A stretch of 64,000 bases of DNA from Catenovulum adriaticum (GCF_026725475.1 NZ_CP109965.1:1612001-1676000); one strand, 5' to 3'. Counted from the first letter of the stretch, positions 26,250 to 36,439 are shown. The notes: generated from the letters alone by a model not told the origin. Program-made: numbers and translations.

Positions 26250-27617
26250 TTAGCTGGTCGCTAAATAATCAGCTCGAGCTGTTTTTAAAGTATCACAAAT
26301 TCTAAATGCCATTTCCAATACCTGAGTTTGATTTAAGCGTGGATCACATTGCGTTTGATAACACTGAGCTAAATCTGTTTCAGAAATTTGATAAGCGCCA
26401 CCTGTACATTCAGTTACATTAAGGCCGGTCATTTCTAAATGAATCCCACCGGCGTAACTATTTTCACTGCGATGTACGGCAAAAAACTGTTCGATCTCTG
26501 ACAAAATACTATCAAAGTTACGCGTTTTATAACCGTTAGCCGCTTTAATGGTATTTCCATGCATGGGGTCGCTAATCCAAACAACGTGGCGACCTTCTTG
26601 TTTCACTTTTTTCACTAATGCCGGTAAGTTGGCTGCTAATTTATCTGCGCCCATTCGCGTAATTAACGTTAAACGACCTGGTATGTTGTTGGGGTTTAGC
26701 GCATCAATCAGCTGAATTAATTCGTCTGGTTTCATGCTCGGCCCAACTTTAACCCCAATGGGGTTATTAATCCCACGGAAAAACTCAATGTGTGCGTGAT
26801 CTAATTGACGAGTTCTTTCACCAATCCAAACCATGTGGGCAGAGCAGTCGTACCATAACCCGGTTAAAGTATCACGACGAGTCAGTGCTTCTTCATAATT
26901 TAGCAGTAAAGCTTCGTGCGAGGTGTACAAGTCAGTTTCTTTAATTTTTGGTGTGTTATCGGGGTTTATGCCAATCACTTCCATAAATTCAAGTGCTTGT
27001 TGAATTTGCAACGCAACATCATGGTATTTTTCACTAATAGGTGAATTACCAATAAAGTCCATATTCCAACGATTAACTTGGTGTAAGTCAGCCAAACCAC
27101 CTTGCGCAAACGCTCTTAATAAATTAAGGGTTGCCGATGAATGATGATAAGCCGTTAATAAATGTTCAGGGTTAGGCACACGTGAGCTTTCGGTAAAATC
27201 AAAACCATTTACAATATCGCCACGATAGCTTGGCAACGCAATCCCATCTCGTGTTTCCATATCATCAGATCTTGGTTTGGCATATTGCCCGGCCATTCGT
27301 GCGACTTTTACAATCGGGCAACTCCCACTAAAGGTTAACACCACTGCCATTTGTAATAAGGTTTTAAAAGTATCGCGAATTTTAGGTGCATTAAAATCGG
27401 TGAATGATTCGGCGCAATCACCCCCTTGTAATAAAAATGCTTTGCCTTGTGCAACATCACCTAATTGGTCAAATAAGGATCGAGTTTCAGCCGCAAAAAC
27501 CAAAGGTGGATAAGTACTTAGTTGGCTTTCAACTTGTTTTAAATGAGCATGATCCGGATAGTTTGGCTGTTGCAAAATGGGAAAGTTTCGCCATGAACTC
27601 GGTGACCAATCTGACAC
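26250..27617 (-). CDS. Class II (plant-type) DAHP synthase
   Basis: A 455-residue 3-deoxy-D-arabino-heptulosonate-7-phosphate synthase of class II, the first step of the shikimate pathway. Signatures are LLQGGDCAESF (metal Cys), RMAGQYAKPRS, YHSSATLNLLRA, GERTRQLD, GVKVGPSM, WISDPMHGNT and HLEMTGLNVTECTGG. It is unrelated in sequence to the class I AroF/G/H enzymes of E. coli, which are feedback-inhibited by single aromatic amino acids. The gene follows the LMW phosphatase and nagZ on the same strand, 97 bp from the former. Confidence 0.95.
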   Translation of the reverse strand: MSDWSPSSWRNFPILQQPNYPDHAHLKQVESQLSTYPPLVFAAETRSLFDQLGDVAQGKAFLLQGGDCAESFTDFNAPKIRDTFKTLLQMAVVLTFSGSCPIVKVARMAGQYAKPRSDDMETRDGIALPSYRGDIVNGFDFTESSRVPNPEHLLTAYHHSSATLNLLRAFAQGGLADLHQVNRWNMDFIGNSPISEKYHDVALQIQQALEFMEVIGINPDNTPKIKETDLYTSHEALLLNYEEALTRRDTLTGLWYDCSAHMVWIGERTRQLDHAHIEFFRGINNPIGVKVGPSMKPDELIQLIDALNPNNIPGRLTLITRMGADKLAANLPALVKKVKQEGRHVVWISDPMHGNTIKAANGYKTRNFDSILSEIEQFFAVHRSENSYAGGIHLEMTGLNVTECTGGAYQISETDLAQCYQTQCDPRLNQTQVLEMAFRICDTLKTARADYLATS

Positions 27618-27714
27618 GTTAGTAAATCCTATAAATTAATTGAATGAAAGTAAGTTAACCCTACCGCAAATTTGTGCAAAAACATACTGCTTTTAGCATC
27701 AATTTTACTGGATA

Positions 27715-28200
27715 TTAACGGCTAAGTTGATTTAATAATCCTTTGGAGGCATCTTCAACTAAATCAAGTACATATTCAAAGCCTGCCGCACCACCATAAT
27801 AAGGATCTGGAACCTCAGACTCGTCGGGATATTGCTCAGCGAAATCTAGAAATAGCTGAATTTTATGCTGGTGCTCACTAGGGCAAGCTGCAACCAACTC
27901 ATCATAATTAGATTGATCCATCGCTAAAATTAAATCAAACTTTTTAAAATCTGCAGTGATCACGGGCCTGGCCGATAAGTTAGAAAAGTCGTATCCACGC
28001 TTTACCCCTGCGGCTTTTGCTCTTTTGTCTGGCGCTGCACCTTTGTGATAACCAGCCGTGCCTGCAGAGTCTATTTCAATTGACAAGCCAGCTTGTTGAG
28101 CTAGTTGGCGAAAAATAGCATGCGCGGTCGGCGAGCGGCAAATGTTGCCTAAACAAACGAATAAAATAGAGCGTGCGTTTAAATTTTGAGTATTTGCCAT
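27715..28200 (-). CDS. Low-molecular-weight protein-tyrosine phosphatase
   Basis: A 161-residue phosphatase with the P-loop C16-LGNIC-R22-S near the N-terminus and the general acid D132 in DPYYGG. It hydrolyses phosphotyrosine in the cytoplasm. Bacterial members often pair with a tyrosine kinase in exopolysaccharide loci, but no kinase or capsule genes are here. Its neighbours are nagZ (56 bp upstream) and DAHP synthase downstream. Confidence 0.93.
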   Translation of the reverse strand: MANTQNLNARSILFVCLGNICRSPTAHAIFRQLAQQAGLSIEIDSAGTAGYHKGAAPDKRAKAAGVKRGYDFSNLSARPVITADFKKFDLILAMDQSNYDELVAACPSEHQHKIQLFLDFAEQYPDESEVPDPYYGGAAGFEYVLDLVEDASKGLLNQLSR

Positions 28201-28256
28201 AATAGCAGCAGAGTCTCCATATTAGAGTTAGATATATTTTATAAAAATAAATTGGT

Positions 28257-29276
28257 TTATTCTGAAAGGCGCTGGGCCAATTTATTTGCTTGTTGCCAGC
28301 GAGCGGTTTGCTCTAACTGTAACTTATTGAGCGAATATTGACTCAGCAAAGCCTTAATTTTTTTGTCCGAACTTGGTTTGATAAAAGTTTGCAATGTCTG
28401 ATATGCATCCAATATCTGCACTGCGCCACTTCGGTTATTACAGGCTAAAATCATATCACAGCCAGCACTTAAAGCCGCTTGCGCTTTACCCACATAATCA
28501 CCCGCGATATTCGCAGCTTGCATGGATAAATCATCACTAAATATGACCCCATTAAAATCCAATTTTTCTTTTAAAATGTGTTGTAACCAATGCGGTGAAA
28601 AGCCTGCTGGTTTATCATCAACTTGTGAATAAATCACATGTGCAGGCATAATGGCATCTAAATCGTTTTGTGCGATGAGTGAGCTAAAAACTTGCATATC
28701 TTGCGAAAAAATAGTGTTTTTAGAACGTGAATCTATTGGCGCTGCAATATGTGAATCAGCTTTTACACTACCATGTCCTGGGAAGTGTTTGCCTGTTGCT
28801 TTCATACCGGCTTGTTTCATTCCACGAATAAACGCCCCAGCCAATTCGATGACTTTATCGGATTGGCTATGAAAAGCTCGATTCATAATAACTTCAGATA
28901 TGCCATTTAAATCCAATACGGGGGCAAAACTTAAATCTATCCCGACTGATTGCATTTCACTCGCCATCAGCCACCCCATTTCAAGACAAAGCTGCGTTGT
29001 GCTAAGGCCCAATTTTGCTTTATGTAAATCGTGCATCGCAGGAATTGGACTAAACCCTTGACGAAATCTCTGAACTCGCCCCCCTTCCTGATCAACCGCA
29101 ATTAAAATGGGTTGTCTGGCAAGCTTTTTTATTTGTTGGGTTAATTCGGTTAGTTGCTTCACATTGTCAAAATTACGGCTGAATAAAATTAATCCTCCAA
29201 CCATAGGGTGTTGTAAAATTTCTTTTTCTTCTGCATCTATTTCATAGCCATGCAGATCAAGCATTAAAGCGCTCAT
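28257..29276 (-). CDS. nagZ: Beta-N-acetylhexosaminidase NagZ
   Basis: A 339-residue GH3 enzyme lacking a signal peptide, as for cytoplasmic NagZ that trims GlcNAc from recycled anhydro-muropeptides. The family motif KHFPGHGSVKADSH holds the acid/base His-Asp pair, and FSDDLSMQAA carries the nucleophile Asp. AVDQEGGRVQRFR is also typical. It is the first gene of a probable nagZ-phosphatase unit. Confidence 0.95.
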   Translation of the reverse strand: MSALMLDLHGYEIDAEEKEILQHPMVGGLILFSRNFDNVKQLTELTQQIKKLARQPILIAVDQEGGRVQRFRQGFSPIPAMHDLHKAKLGLSTTQLCLEMGWLMASEMQSVGIDLSFAPVLDLNGISEVIMNRAFHSQSDKVIELAGAFIRGMKQAGMKATGKHFPGHGSVKADSHIAAPIDSRSKNTIFSQDMQVFSSLIAQNDLDAIMPAHVIYSQVDDKPAGFSPHWLQHILKEKLDFNGVIFSDDLSMQAANIAGDYVGKAQAALSAGCDMILACNNRSGAVQILDAYQTLQTFIKPSSDKKIKALLSQYSLNKLQLEQTARWQQANKLAQRLSE

Positions 29277-29372
29277 ACACTAGTACATTAAAATGAATAA
29301 TTGATTGAAATGTAACATATCATAATAAGGCTTGAAATCATCAAAGCTGTGGATTTGAACAATAGTCATAAA

Positions 29373-29400
29373 AAAGCCGAGAATAATCTCGGCTTTCATC
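29373..29400 (-). terminator. Rho-independent terminator of fadE
   Basis: A 10-bp stem AAAGCCGAGA/TCTCGGCTTT with an ATAA loop and a T-run beyond it when read leftward, about 25 bp after the fadE stop. Confidence 0.88.
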
Positions 29401-29421
29401 ATTGTTTATCTCTAATTTGCT

Positions 29422-31710
29422 TTATTTAGACAACTGTTCAGCCGAAAAGCTATCTACTGCAATCGCCGATTGCCGTAATTTTTCAGCGTCTCTAATTTGC
29501 TTAGCCTCATCTTCGTTAATAATGTTGGCGGTAAGCGCTAACTCGATCGCTTCAACAAAAGGCACCCTGCGTGGAATCTTATTATTTTTTTGCGCTGCGC
29601 TAATTTTAAGCTCAATTGGTTGACATTTTTGCATTGCAATAAAAGCCGATTCCATTACACGTGTCGGATCATTTTCACCTTTACCTATGTAGCATAAGTG
29701 GGTAATTTTTTCCCGAGTTTCATTTTGTTTTAACAAGCTTCGGCATAAAGCGCGAGCTAAAATATCCGATGGTTGCTTATAATGGATACCAAATGGAAAC
29801 ACCACTCGTTTTATTACATGCGCTAACCATCTAGGTCTAAAGTTATTAAAGTAGCCATCAAACGCCACCCCAATTTTATAAAGTGCGGTTTGCATTGCGT
29901 AGTGCACAAATGGCAAATCAGATACTTGACGACCATCTGCTTCATATCGTTTAAGTACAGCAGATGCTAGATAAAGTTGGCTGAAAATATCACCTAAGCG
30001 GGCCGAAATCATCTCTTTTCGTTTCAGCGCCCCACCTAAAATAAGCATCGAAATATCAGACACTAAAGCTAAACCAGCACTCGCACGGTTTAACTGTTGA
30101 TAATATTGTGCAGTTTCACCAGCCACCGGCGCTTTACTCAACTTACCTAAAGTTAAGCCATGAAATAAGGCATAACCAAAATTTCGTCCGGTATGAAGCA
30201 TATGCTTCATTAATAAACCATCAAACGTATTTAACCCTTTTTGATAGTCAGGATCAGCTGCTGCTTGCATCTCTGCAAACACATATGGATGACAACGAGT
30301 AGCCCCTTGGCCAAAAATCATTAAATTACGGGTTAAAATATTAGCGCCTTCCACCGTAATAGCCACCGGCACACCCCAATACAAATGCGCTAAGTAATTT
30401 TTAGGCCCTAATTGAATACCTTTACCTGCATGAATATCCATTGCATCATTTATCATTTCACGACCCATTTCGGTTAAATGGTATTTAGAAATGGCTGTTA
30501 CAACAGATGGACTAAAACCTGTATCTAACGCTGACGTCGTAAAACGTCGTGCGGCTTCTGTGGTATAAGCGGTGCCGCCCATTCTAGCTAACGATTCTTG
30601 TACGCCTTCAAATCGGCCTATCGACAAGCCAAATTGTTTACGGATATAACAGTAAGCTGAGGTCATTTTAGTGGTTAAATGACCAACTGCAGAACCTAAT
30701 GCTGGAAGCGATATGCCGCGGCCTGCAGATAAACATTCAACCAACATTCTCCAACCTTTACCGGCATAATCTGGACCACCAATAATCCAGTCAATTGGAA
30801 TAAATACATCTTTACCTGTGGTTGTGCCATTCATAAAAGCCAAACCCATCGGCATGTGACGATCGCCAATGTTAACGCCCGGATGATCAGTAGGAATAAG
30901 CGCACAAGTAATACCTAACGATTCTTCTTCACCAAGTAAATGCTCAGGGTCATATAATTTAAAAGCTAAACCTAATACGGTCGCCACTGGCGCTAATGTA
31001 ATATATCGTTTGTCCCAAGTCAGTTTAATACCAAGTGTTTTTTCGCCATTAAATTCTTGCTCGCAAATAATCCCTTTATCCGGGATAGCACCTGCATCCG
31101 ATCCGGCTTCAGGTCCGGTTAATGCAAAACAAGGAACATCTGTACCATTAGCTAAACCTGGTAACCATCTATCTTTTTGGTCTTGTGTACCATAATGCAT
31201 TAATAACTCACCAGGACCCAAGCTATTTGGCACCATCACACAAACAGCCGTGCTGACACTGCGCGTTGCTATTTTTGTCACTATGGTTGAATTGGCTGTC
31301 GCTGAAAATTCTAACCCACCATATTTTTTGGGGATGATCATGGCAAAAAAACCTTCTTGCTTTAAGTATTGCCAAACCGATTCAGGTAAATCTTTGGTTT
31401 CGTGGACAATGCTAAAGTCATCCAGCATAGATAATAAAGTTTCTAGCTGATTATCAATAAAAGCTTGTTCATCGGCTGAAAGCTTCACGTCAGGATATTG
31501 ATGCAACTTTTGCCAATCTGGTTTACCAGAAAAAATGTCACCGTCCCACCATACATCACCGGCTTCCATTGCTTGTTTTTCAGTTTCCGACATCGGAGGT
31601 AAAATACGCTTAAACATTTTAAACACGGGTTCAGTGATATACTTTTGTCGGATATCTTTAACCCCAAATAAAATGCCTATTGCGATAATTAGTAATATTA
31701 AAAACCACAT
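29422..31710 (-). CDS. fadE: Acyl-CoA dehydrogenase FadE
   Basis: A 762-residue FadE-type acyl-CoA dehydrogenase for the first step of beta-oxidation. The N-terminus carries one membrane segment (about 1-17). The dehydrogenase core has FALTGPEAGSDAGAIPDKG (FAD/substrate loop), GISLPALGSAVGH, DAMDIHAGKGIQLGPKN and VEGANILTRNLMIFGQGA. The C-terminal 250 residues are the FadE-specific extension. It lies 107 bp downstream of the PsrA-type regulator on the same strand, which fits fatty-acid control of beta-oxidation. Confidence 0.94.
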   Translation of the reverse strand: MWFLILLIIAIGILFGVKDIRQKYITEPVFKMFKRILPPMSETEKQAMEAGDVWWDGDIFSGKPDWQKLHQYPDVKLSADEQAFIDNQLETLLSMLDDFSIVHETKDLPESVWQYLKQEGFFAMIIPKKYGGLEFSATANSTIVTKIATRSVSTAVCVMVPNSLGPGELLMHYGTQDQKDRWLPGLANGTDVPCFALTGPEAGSDAGAIPDKGIICEQEFNGEKTLGIKLTWDKRYITLAPVATVLGLAFKLYDPEHLLGEEESLGITCALIPTDHPGVNIGDRHMPMGLAFMNGTTTGKDVFIPIDWIIGGPDYAGKGWRMLVECLSAGRGISLPALGSAVGHLTTKMTSAYCYIRKQFGLSIGRFEGVQESLARMGGTAYTTEAARRFTTSALDTGFSPSVVTAISKYHLTEMGREMINDAMDIHAGKGIQLGPKNYLAHLYWGVPVAITVEGANILTRNLMIFGQGATRCHPYVFAEMQAAADPDYQKGLNTFDGLLMKHMLHTGRNFGYALFHGLTLGKLSKAPVAGETAQYYQQLNRASAGLALVSDISMLILGGALKRKEMISARLGDIFSQLYLASAVLKRYEADGRQVSDLPFVHYAMQTALYKIGVAFDGYFNNFRPRWLAHVIKRVVFPFGIHYKQPSDILARALCRSLLKQNETREKITHLCYIGKGENDPTRVMESAFIAMQKCQPIELKISAAQKNNKIPRRVPFVEAIELALTANIINEDEAKQIRDAEKLRQSAIAVDSFSAEQLSK

Positions 31711-31817
31711 AAATCGACCTCCAGCCTGTAAAAAATTAAGTTAAAATTGCCACTGCATTATGGTGTGTTTTTGTACTCAGCGATTATTAAATCACTCTTG
31801 CTTTACTCTGTTTATGG

Positions 31818-32453
31818 TTAACTTTGTAAACCCGCTGCTATGTAAGGAATCAATTTATTCACGATATATTCTGTCGATGCTTTTTCGCTAAAATCTGCCT
31901 CGGCTATTTCTGACAACGCTGAATCAGAAGTCATCATAAATACAAGAGAACCGAGTGAAAAATGCAAGCGCCAAAACAATTCACTTTTAGTTAAGTGCGG
32001 TAATGTTTTAGCAAACAATTCAATAATCTGATTGAGCTCTTGGCTATATTGTTCGCTAATATATCTTCGTAAATGGCCTTGCGTTTCAGAATAACCGCGG
32101 CCAATCATAACCATAAAATGACGCGCACTTTGATTATTAATTTTATTTAACGCCAATAACGGATTAACAAATGCATTCAATAATTGATCAACACTAGGCT
32201 GAGCATTATCCGAATCTTGATTATTGACCAATAATTGCAATTCAGAAAAAACGGTCGGCATAAATACTTCAAGGTAGCGAGCCATTACCGCTTGAATCAA
32301 AGATTTTTTAGAGCCAAAGTGGTAATTAACAGAGGCTAAATTAACATTCGCTTCACTCGTAATTTGGCGAAGCGATGTGTTATTAAAACCATACCGCGCA
32401 AATAATTGCTCTGCGGCATTTAAAATACGTGATTTTGTATCAAGTTTTTTCAC
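31818..32453 (-). CDS. psrA: TetR-family fatty-acid regulator, PsrA-like
   Basis: A 211-residue repressor. The N-terminal helix-turn-helix is RILNAAEQLFARYGFNNTSLRQITSEANVNLASVNYHFGSKK-type (residues 8-48), which closely follows Pseudomonas PsrA. The C-terminal ligand domain includes GRGYSETQGHLRRYISEQY. PsrA-type proteins sense long-chain fatty acids or acyl-CoA and repress beta-oxidation genes. A matching palindrome sits just before its own start (32470-32483), suggesting autoregulation. fadE follows on the same strand. Confidence 0.8.
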   Translation of the reverse strand: MKKLDTKSRILNAAEQLFARYGFNNTSLRQITSEANVNLASVNYHFGSKKSLIQAVMARYLEVFMPTVFSELQLLVNNQDSDNAQPSVDQLLNAFVNPLLALNKINNQSARHFMVMIGRGYSETQGHLRRYISEQYSQELNQIIELFAKTLPHLTKSELFWRLHFSLGSLVFMMTSDSALSEIAEADFSEKASTEYIVNKLIPYIAAGLQS

Positions 32454-32839
32454 GTCACCATTCCAAATTCAAACACTTGTTTAAAATTTACGTTTAAATC
32501 ATAAGAATGTCAATTAACATTAAAACAAAATAATTATTACGGTAAGTGAACTTTTTGCAAGTCCAGTTGCCTATATAAAATGCTAGTGTAAATGTGCTTT
32601 GCCCTATTTGTTTGCAGTTGGGGCTTTTTTCAATCATTTTTAGTAAAATAATTTAGAATCTTCCCTCGATATAATATATCCTCGCGTACAGCTATTTAAA
32701 CGAATAAACTTTACAACCATTTTTTTGCATATTTATCATCCAAATATAAATTATTGAGTTGCAAAAATTGAATTAAACGTTTATTAATTCATCAATTTAA
32801 CCCCCGTTGTTAAAGTCTAAATTTTAATAAGATCGATTA
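32454..32839. other. 386-bp divergent region psrA / GGDEF-EAL gene
   Basis: Contains the PsrA-type palindrome at 32470-32483. The rest is AT-rich; the plus-strand gene's promoter should lie in about 32640-32830 but no clear hexamer pair was chosen. A short GCCC...GGGC-TTTTTT sequence near 32600-32635 may be a weak hairpin. Confidence 0.4.
32470..32483. promoter_or_regulatory. PsrA-type operator palindrome
   Basis: CAAAC-ACTT-GTTTA, part of a longer TTCAAAC...GTTTAAA palindrome, lies 17 bp upstream of the psrA start. It fits the CAAAC(N4)GTTTG half-site pattern known for PsrA. The function is inferred. Confidence 0.55.
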
Positions 32840-35071
32840 ATGCAGTTATTTTTACACTTAAAACATGCGCTATTTATACTCTTACTAGGAATTGGGATTA
32901 CCTATGTAAGTGTCAATATCGTTAAAAAACATGAAACTCAAGAAGTTAAGAATACGTTAAGTGTCGAAGTTAACAAATTAACTGAACAAATTGATTCCGC
33001 TTTAAACGAACAAATGTTTTTATATAACTGGATGGCTAAGCAATGGCTAACTTTTGGCCAGCCCGACGCTTATTTATGGCATCAACAAGCCAAACTCATT
33101 ATTGATAACCACAATTATTTACAGGCCGTTGTATGGGTTGATAAACACAAGACTATTCGTTGGATTGAGCCACTTATTACCAACCAACCCGCATTTAATT
33201 TAGACTTAGCCAAAATTCCCTTTATTAATGATGTACTTGAGCAAGCTGCACGAACAGGCGAGATAGCCGCAGTAAGCAATTGGAAGTTAGTGCAAGGTAT
33301 TGATGGTTTATTAATATATGCGCCTATTGGTGCCGGCGAAGATATACAAGGTTATATTTCAGGTGTAATTAAGCAAAAAGAATTTTTAAATTCAATTGCT
33401 CAAACAACGACCCTGTCGGGTTATCAATTTAGTGTTTTAGCCAATGATAGAGAAATTTATCACTCTCATAATCAAACGTCTTCTGGCGATGAAATTGCAA
33501 TTACTCGAGACATAAAAGTCTTTAACCACAATTGGCAAATTAAGTTATGGCCCACAAGTAAACAACTTGGCATAATCTCAAGCGCGTATTCAACTTATAC
33601 CGCGTGGATTGGTTTATTATTGTCTATTATTTTCGCATTTGTATGCCAATTACTCATATCCGCGCGCAGCTACAGTCGATTTTTAAATAAAATAAATCAG
33701 GATTTAGAATACCAAATATCAGAACGAGAAAAGGTTGAGCAAGATTTAATTAAAACCGCCAATTATGACGAATTGACCGGCTTAGCTAACAGAGCGGCGT
33801 TTGACAAACATATTAAAAATAAACTAACGAATAAAAAACCAAGACAAGTCGCTGTTATGTTGGTTGATTTAGACAGGTTTAAAGACGTAAATGATGTTTT
33901 GGGGCATGCATCGGGCGATCGCTTGTTAACTAAAATTTGTACAAATATAAAAGCAGAACTCAACGAAACTCATTATTTAGCTCGCGTTGGTGGAGACGAG
34001 TTTGGAATTTATATCGATGACGTACCTTCCTTAGTCATGCTTGAACGTACCGCAATGCAAATATTAAAAGCCTTAGACACGCGCTTTGAGTTAGATGATT
34101 ATGAATTTAGTACTTCCGCTAGTATTGGTTATACATACGCCGATAGTCAAAACCATAACCTGACCGACCTCATTAGAAACGCAGACAGTGCCTTAAATAA
34201 AGCTAAAGATAACGGTAAAAACTGTATCTATCGTTACAATAATCAGTTACATCAGAGCATTTTAAATCGCGTTGAATTAGCTAGATTACTGAGACAAGCG
34301 TTAGATAACAAAACATTTGAACTTCACTATCAACCAAAATTTGATAGCGAAAGTGTTAGCTGTATTGGGTTTGAAGCTTTATTAAGATGGCGTCATCCAG
34401 AAACAAACGAGTTCGTACGTCCCGATATTTTTATTCCGATAGCAGAAGAAACCGGATTGATTATTCCATTAGGTAAATGGATATTAGAACAAGCTTGTGC
34501 CCAATTAAAACAATGGCACGATATGGGGTATCCGGAACTATCAATGGCGATTAATTTATCAGGAAGACAAATTCAAGCAAGCAGCCTTTATCAAGATATT
34601 TATCAAGCATATACCCGCTATGAGCTACCGAGTAGTGCAATTGAAATAGAATTAACAGAGCAAGTATTTATTGAAAACATCATTCAACATGAAAACTTTA
34701 TGCGAAAGCTTACCAATAGCGGGGTTTCATTATCTATTGATGACTTTGGTGTCGGCTATTCATCGCTTTCGTATTTAAAAAATTTCCCAGTCGATACATT
34801 AAAAATTGACCGCTCATTCATTCAAGAGCTACCCCAAAATTATAATGATGTTTGCATCGTTAAAGCGATTATTGGTTTGGCAAATAGCATAGATTTAAAA
34901 GTGATTGCAGAGGGTGTTGAGAATAAAGAGCAATTAACCTTTTTAAACCAGCAAGGATGTAAATATATTCAAGGCTACTATTTTTCTAAGCCTCTAACGA
35001 GCGAGCAAATAACACAAAAATTAACAGCCGAAGATGATTGGTTTATTAAAAAGCAAGATTTTGTTTTTTAA
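32840..35071 (+). CDS. Bifunctional GGDEF-EAL membrane protein
   Basis: A 743-residue protein. A membrane segment at about 8-28 precedes a periplasmic sensor (about 30-250, with a CHASE-like VVWVDKHKTIRWIEPL). A second TM lies at about 254-275. The GGDEF domain is next (active motif GGDEF 384-388, intact) and then EAL (E512-A-L, with DDFGVGYSSLSYLKNFPVDTLKID). Both catalytic motifs look intact, so it may both make and degrade c-di-GMP. No RxxD inhibitory site precedes GGDEF. The ligand of the sensor is unknown. Confidence 0.93.
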   Translation: MQLFLHLKHALFILLLGIGITYVSVNIVKKHETQEVKNTLSVEVNKLTEQIDSALNEQMFLYNWMAKQWLTFGQPDAYLWHQQAKLIIDNHNYLQAVVWVDKHKTIRWIEPLITNQPAFNLDLAKIPFINDVLEQAARTGEIAAVSNWKLVQGIDGLLIYAPIGAGEDIQGYISGVIKQKEFLNSIAQTTTLSGYQFSVLANDREIYHSHNQTSSGDEIAITRDIKVFNHNWQIKLWPTSKQLGIISSAYSTYTAWIGLLLSIIFAFVCQLLISARSYSRFLNKINQDLEYQISEREKVEQDLIKTANYDELTGLANRAAFDKHIKNKLTNKKPRQVAVMLVDLDRFKDVNDVLGHASGDRLLTKICTNIKAELNETHYLARVGGDEFGIYIDDVPSLVMLERTAMQILKALDTRFELDDYEFSTSASIGYTYADSQNHNLTDLIRNADSALNKAKDNGKNCIYRYNNQLHQSILNRVELARLLRQALDNKTFELHYQPKFDSESVSCIGFEALLRWRHPETNEFVRPDIFIPIAEETGLIIPLGKWILEQACAQLKQWHDMGYPELSMAINLSGRQIQASSLYQDIYQAYTRYELPSSAIEIELTEQVFIENIIQHENFMRKLTNSGVSLSIDDFGVGYSSLSYLKNFPVDTLKIDRSFIQELPQNYNDVCIVKAIIGLANSIDLKVIAEGVENKEQLTFLNQQGCKYIQGYYFSKPLTSEQITQKLTAEDDWFIKKQDFVF

Positions 35072-35182
35072 AAGGCTTTGCTATCATAGCTATATAATGT
35101 GCGCTGTAAAATAAACGTAATTTATTGCGCTTAAGTTAGTTTGCACCTGTCTTTAAACTGCCTTTGGGCTGGATATGTCTTA

Positions 35183-36412
35183 ATGAAAACCCCTGATTAT
35201 ATTGTTCATTTTCGCGAAAATTTTCCTTTTTTTGATGAAGTAGATAAAACGCGCCCCATTAATCAGGCTTACCTAGATAACGCGGCGACTACTCATATAT
35301 GCCAAAGCGCTTTATCTGCGATCAATCATTATTATCAATATCAGCATGCCAATGTGCATAGGTCGTCGCATCAATTAGCGTTAGGTACGAGTCATCAATT
35401 TGAAAACATTCGAAAACAATGTGCTCAGTGGCTCAATGCGAACAGTGAAAAAGAAATTATTTGGACAAAAGGCGCAACCGAAGCGGCCAATTTAATTGCA
35501 CATTGTCTTGCGCAAAGTCACCTAAAAGCGGGCGACGAAATCATCATTTCACTCACCGAACATCATGCTAACTTTGTTACTTGGCAGCAAATTGCCAAAC
35601 AGCATGGACTTATTTTAAAAATTGCTAAACTAGATGCAAATTTACAAATAAATTTTGATGTACTGGATGAGCTTGTTAACGAAAAAACAAAAGTTGTTGC
35701 GCTTTGTCACGTTGCTAATGCGACGGGCGTGACGCAACCGATAGAGCCGATACTTAAAAAATTAAAAAAAGCCGATATTTTTACTATTATTGATGGTTCG
35801 CAAGCGGTAAACCATATAAACATTAACTTGCAAGCGCTTAATTGTGATTGTTACTTTTTTTCAGCTCATAAAATGTTTGCGGGCACAGGTTTGGGCGTGT
35901 GTTACGTAAAGGAAAGTTGGCTTGAACAACTGCATCCCTATCAATTTGGCGGAGAAATGGTTAAACGTGTCAAACAAGACACCACTGAATTTAATCAATT
36001 GCCCTATAAATTTGAAGCTGGCACGCCTAACATTGCTGGTGTATTCGCCTTTGGTCAAACGTTAAGTTTTATTCAAAATGAAATGACCGACGATATTCGC
36101 GCGTATGAAACCCAACTGCTTGATTACTTACTCTCTCAGTTACAGCAACGCCACAACATTAAAATATTAGCAACTCAACATTTACAGGGCGCAGTTAGTT
36201 TTATTATCACTGACTGGCACAGCGCAGATGCAGCTGAAATTTTAAGCCAGTTGGGTGTTGCACTAAGAGCTGGTAGCCACTGTGCAATGCCATTAATGGA
36301 TAGTATATCGCCCAAAGGTAGCTTAAGAGTTTCAATCGCCGCTTATACATTAGTGGAAGAAATTGACTACTTTTTAGCTTGCCTAGATCAATTATCTGAC
36401 TTTATTGAATAA
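35183..36412 (+). CDS. csdA: Cysteine desulfurase CsdA (group II)
   Basis: A 409-residue PLP enzyme when started at 35183 (MKTPDYIVHF); the open frame begins earlier at a TTG. The PLP lysine lies in FFSAHKMFAGTG, and the catalytic cysteine in RAGSHCAMPLM is in the group II style, unlike the IscS loop at 57 kb. It passes persulfide sulfur to CsdE, encoded 27 bp downstream. The isc system in the same window is a separate and more complete pathway. Confidence 0.88.
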   Translation: MKTPDYIVHFRENFPFFDEVDKTRPINQAYLDNAATTHICQSALSAINHYYQYQHANVHRSSHQLALGTSHQFENIRKQCAQWLNANSEKEIIWTKGATEAANLIAHCLAQSHLKAGDEIIISLTEHHANFVTWQQIAKQHGLILKIAKLDANLQINFDVLDELVNEKTKVVALCHVANATGVTQPIEPILKKLKKADIFTIIDGSQAVNHININLQALNCDCYFFSAHKMFAGTGLGVCYVKESWLEQLHPYQFGGEMVKRVKQDTTEFNQLPYKFEAGTPNIAGVFAFGQTLSFIQNEMTDDIRAYETQLLDYLLSQLQQRHNIKILATQHLQGAVSFIITDWHSADAAEILSQLGVALRAGSHCAMPLMDSISPKGSLRVSIAAYTLVEEIDYFLACLDQLSDFIE

Positions 36413-36439
36413 CTAAACAACAAACAGACAAGCGACACA

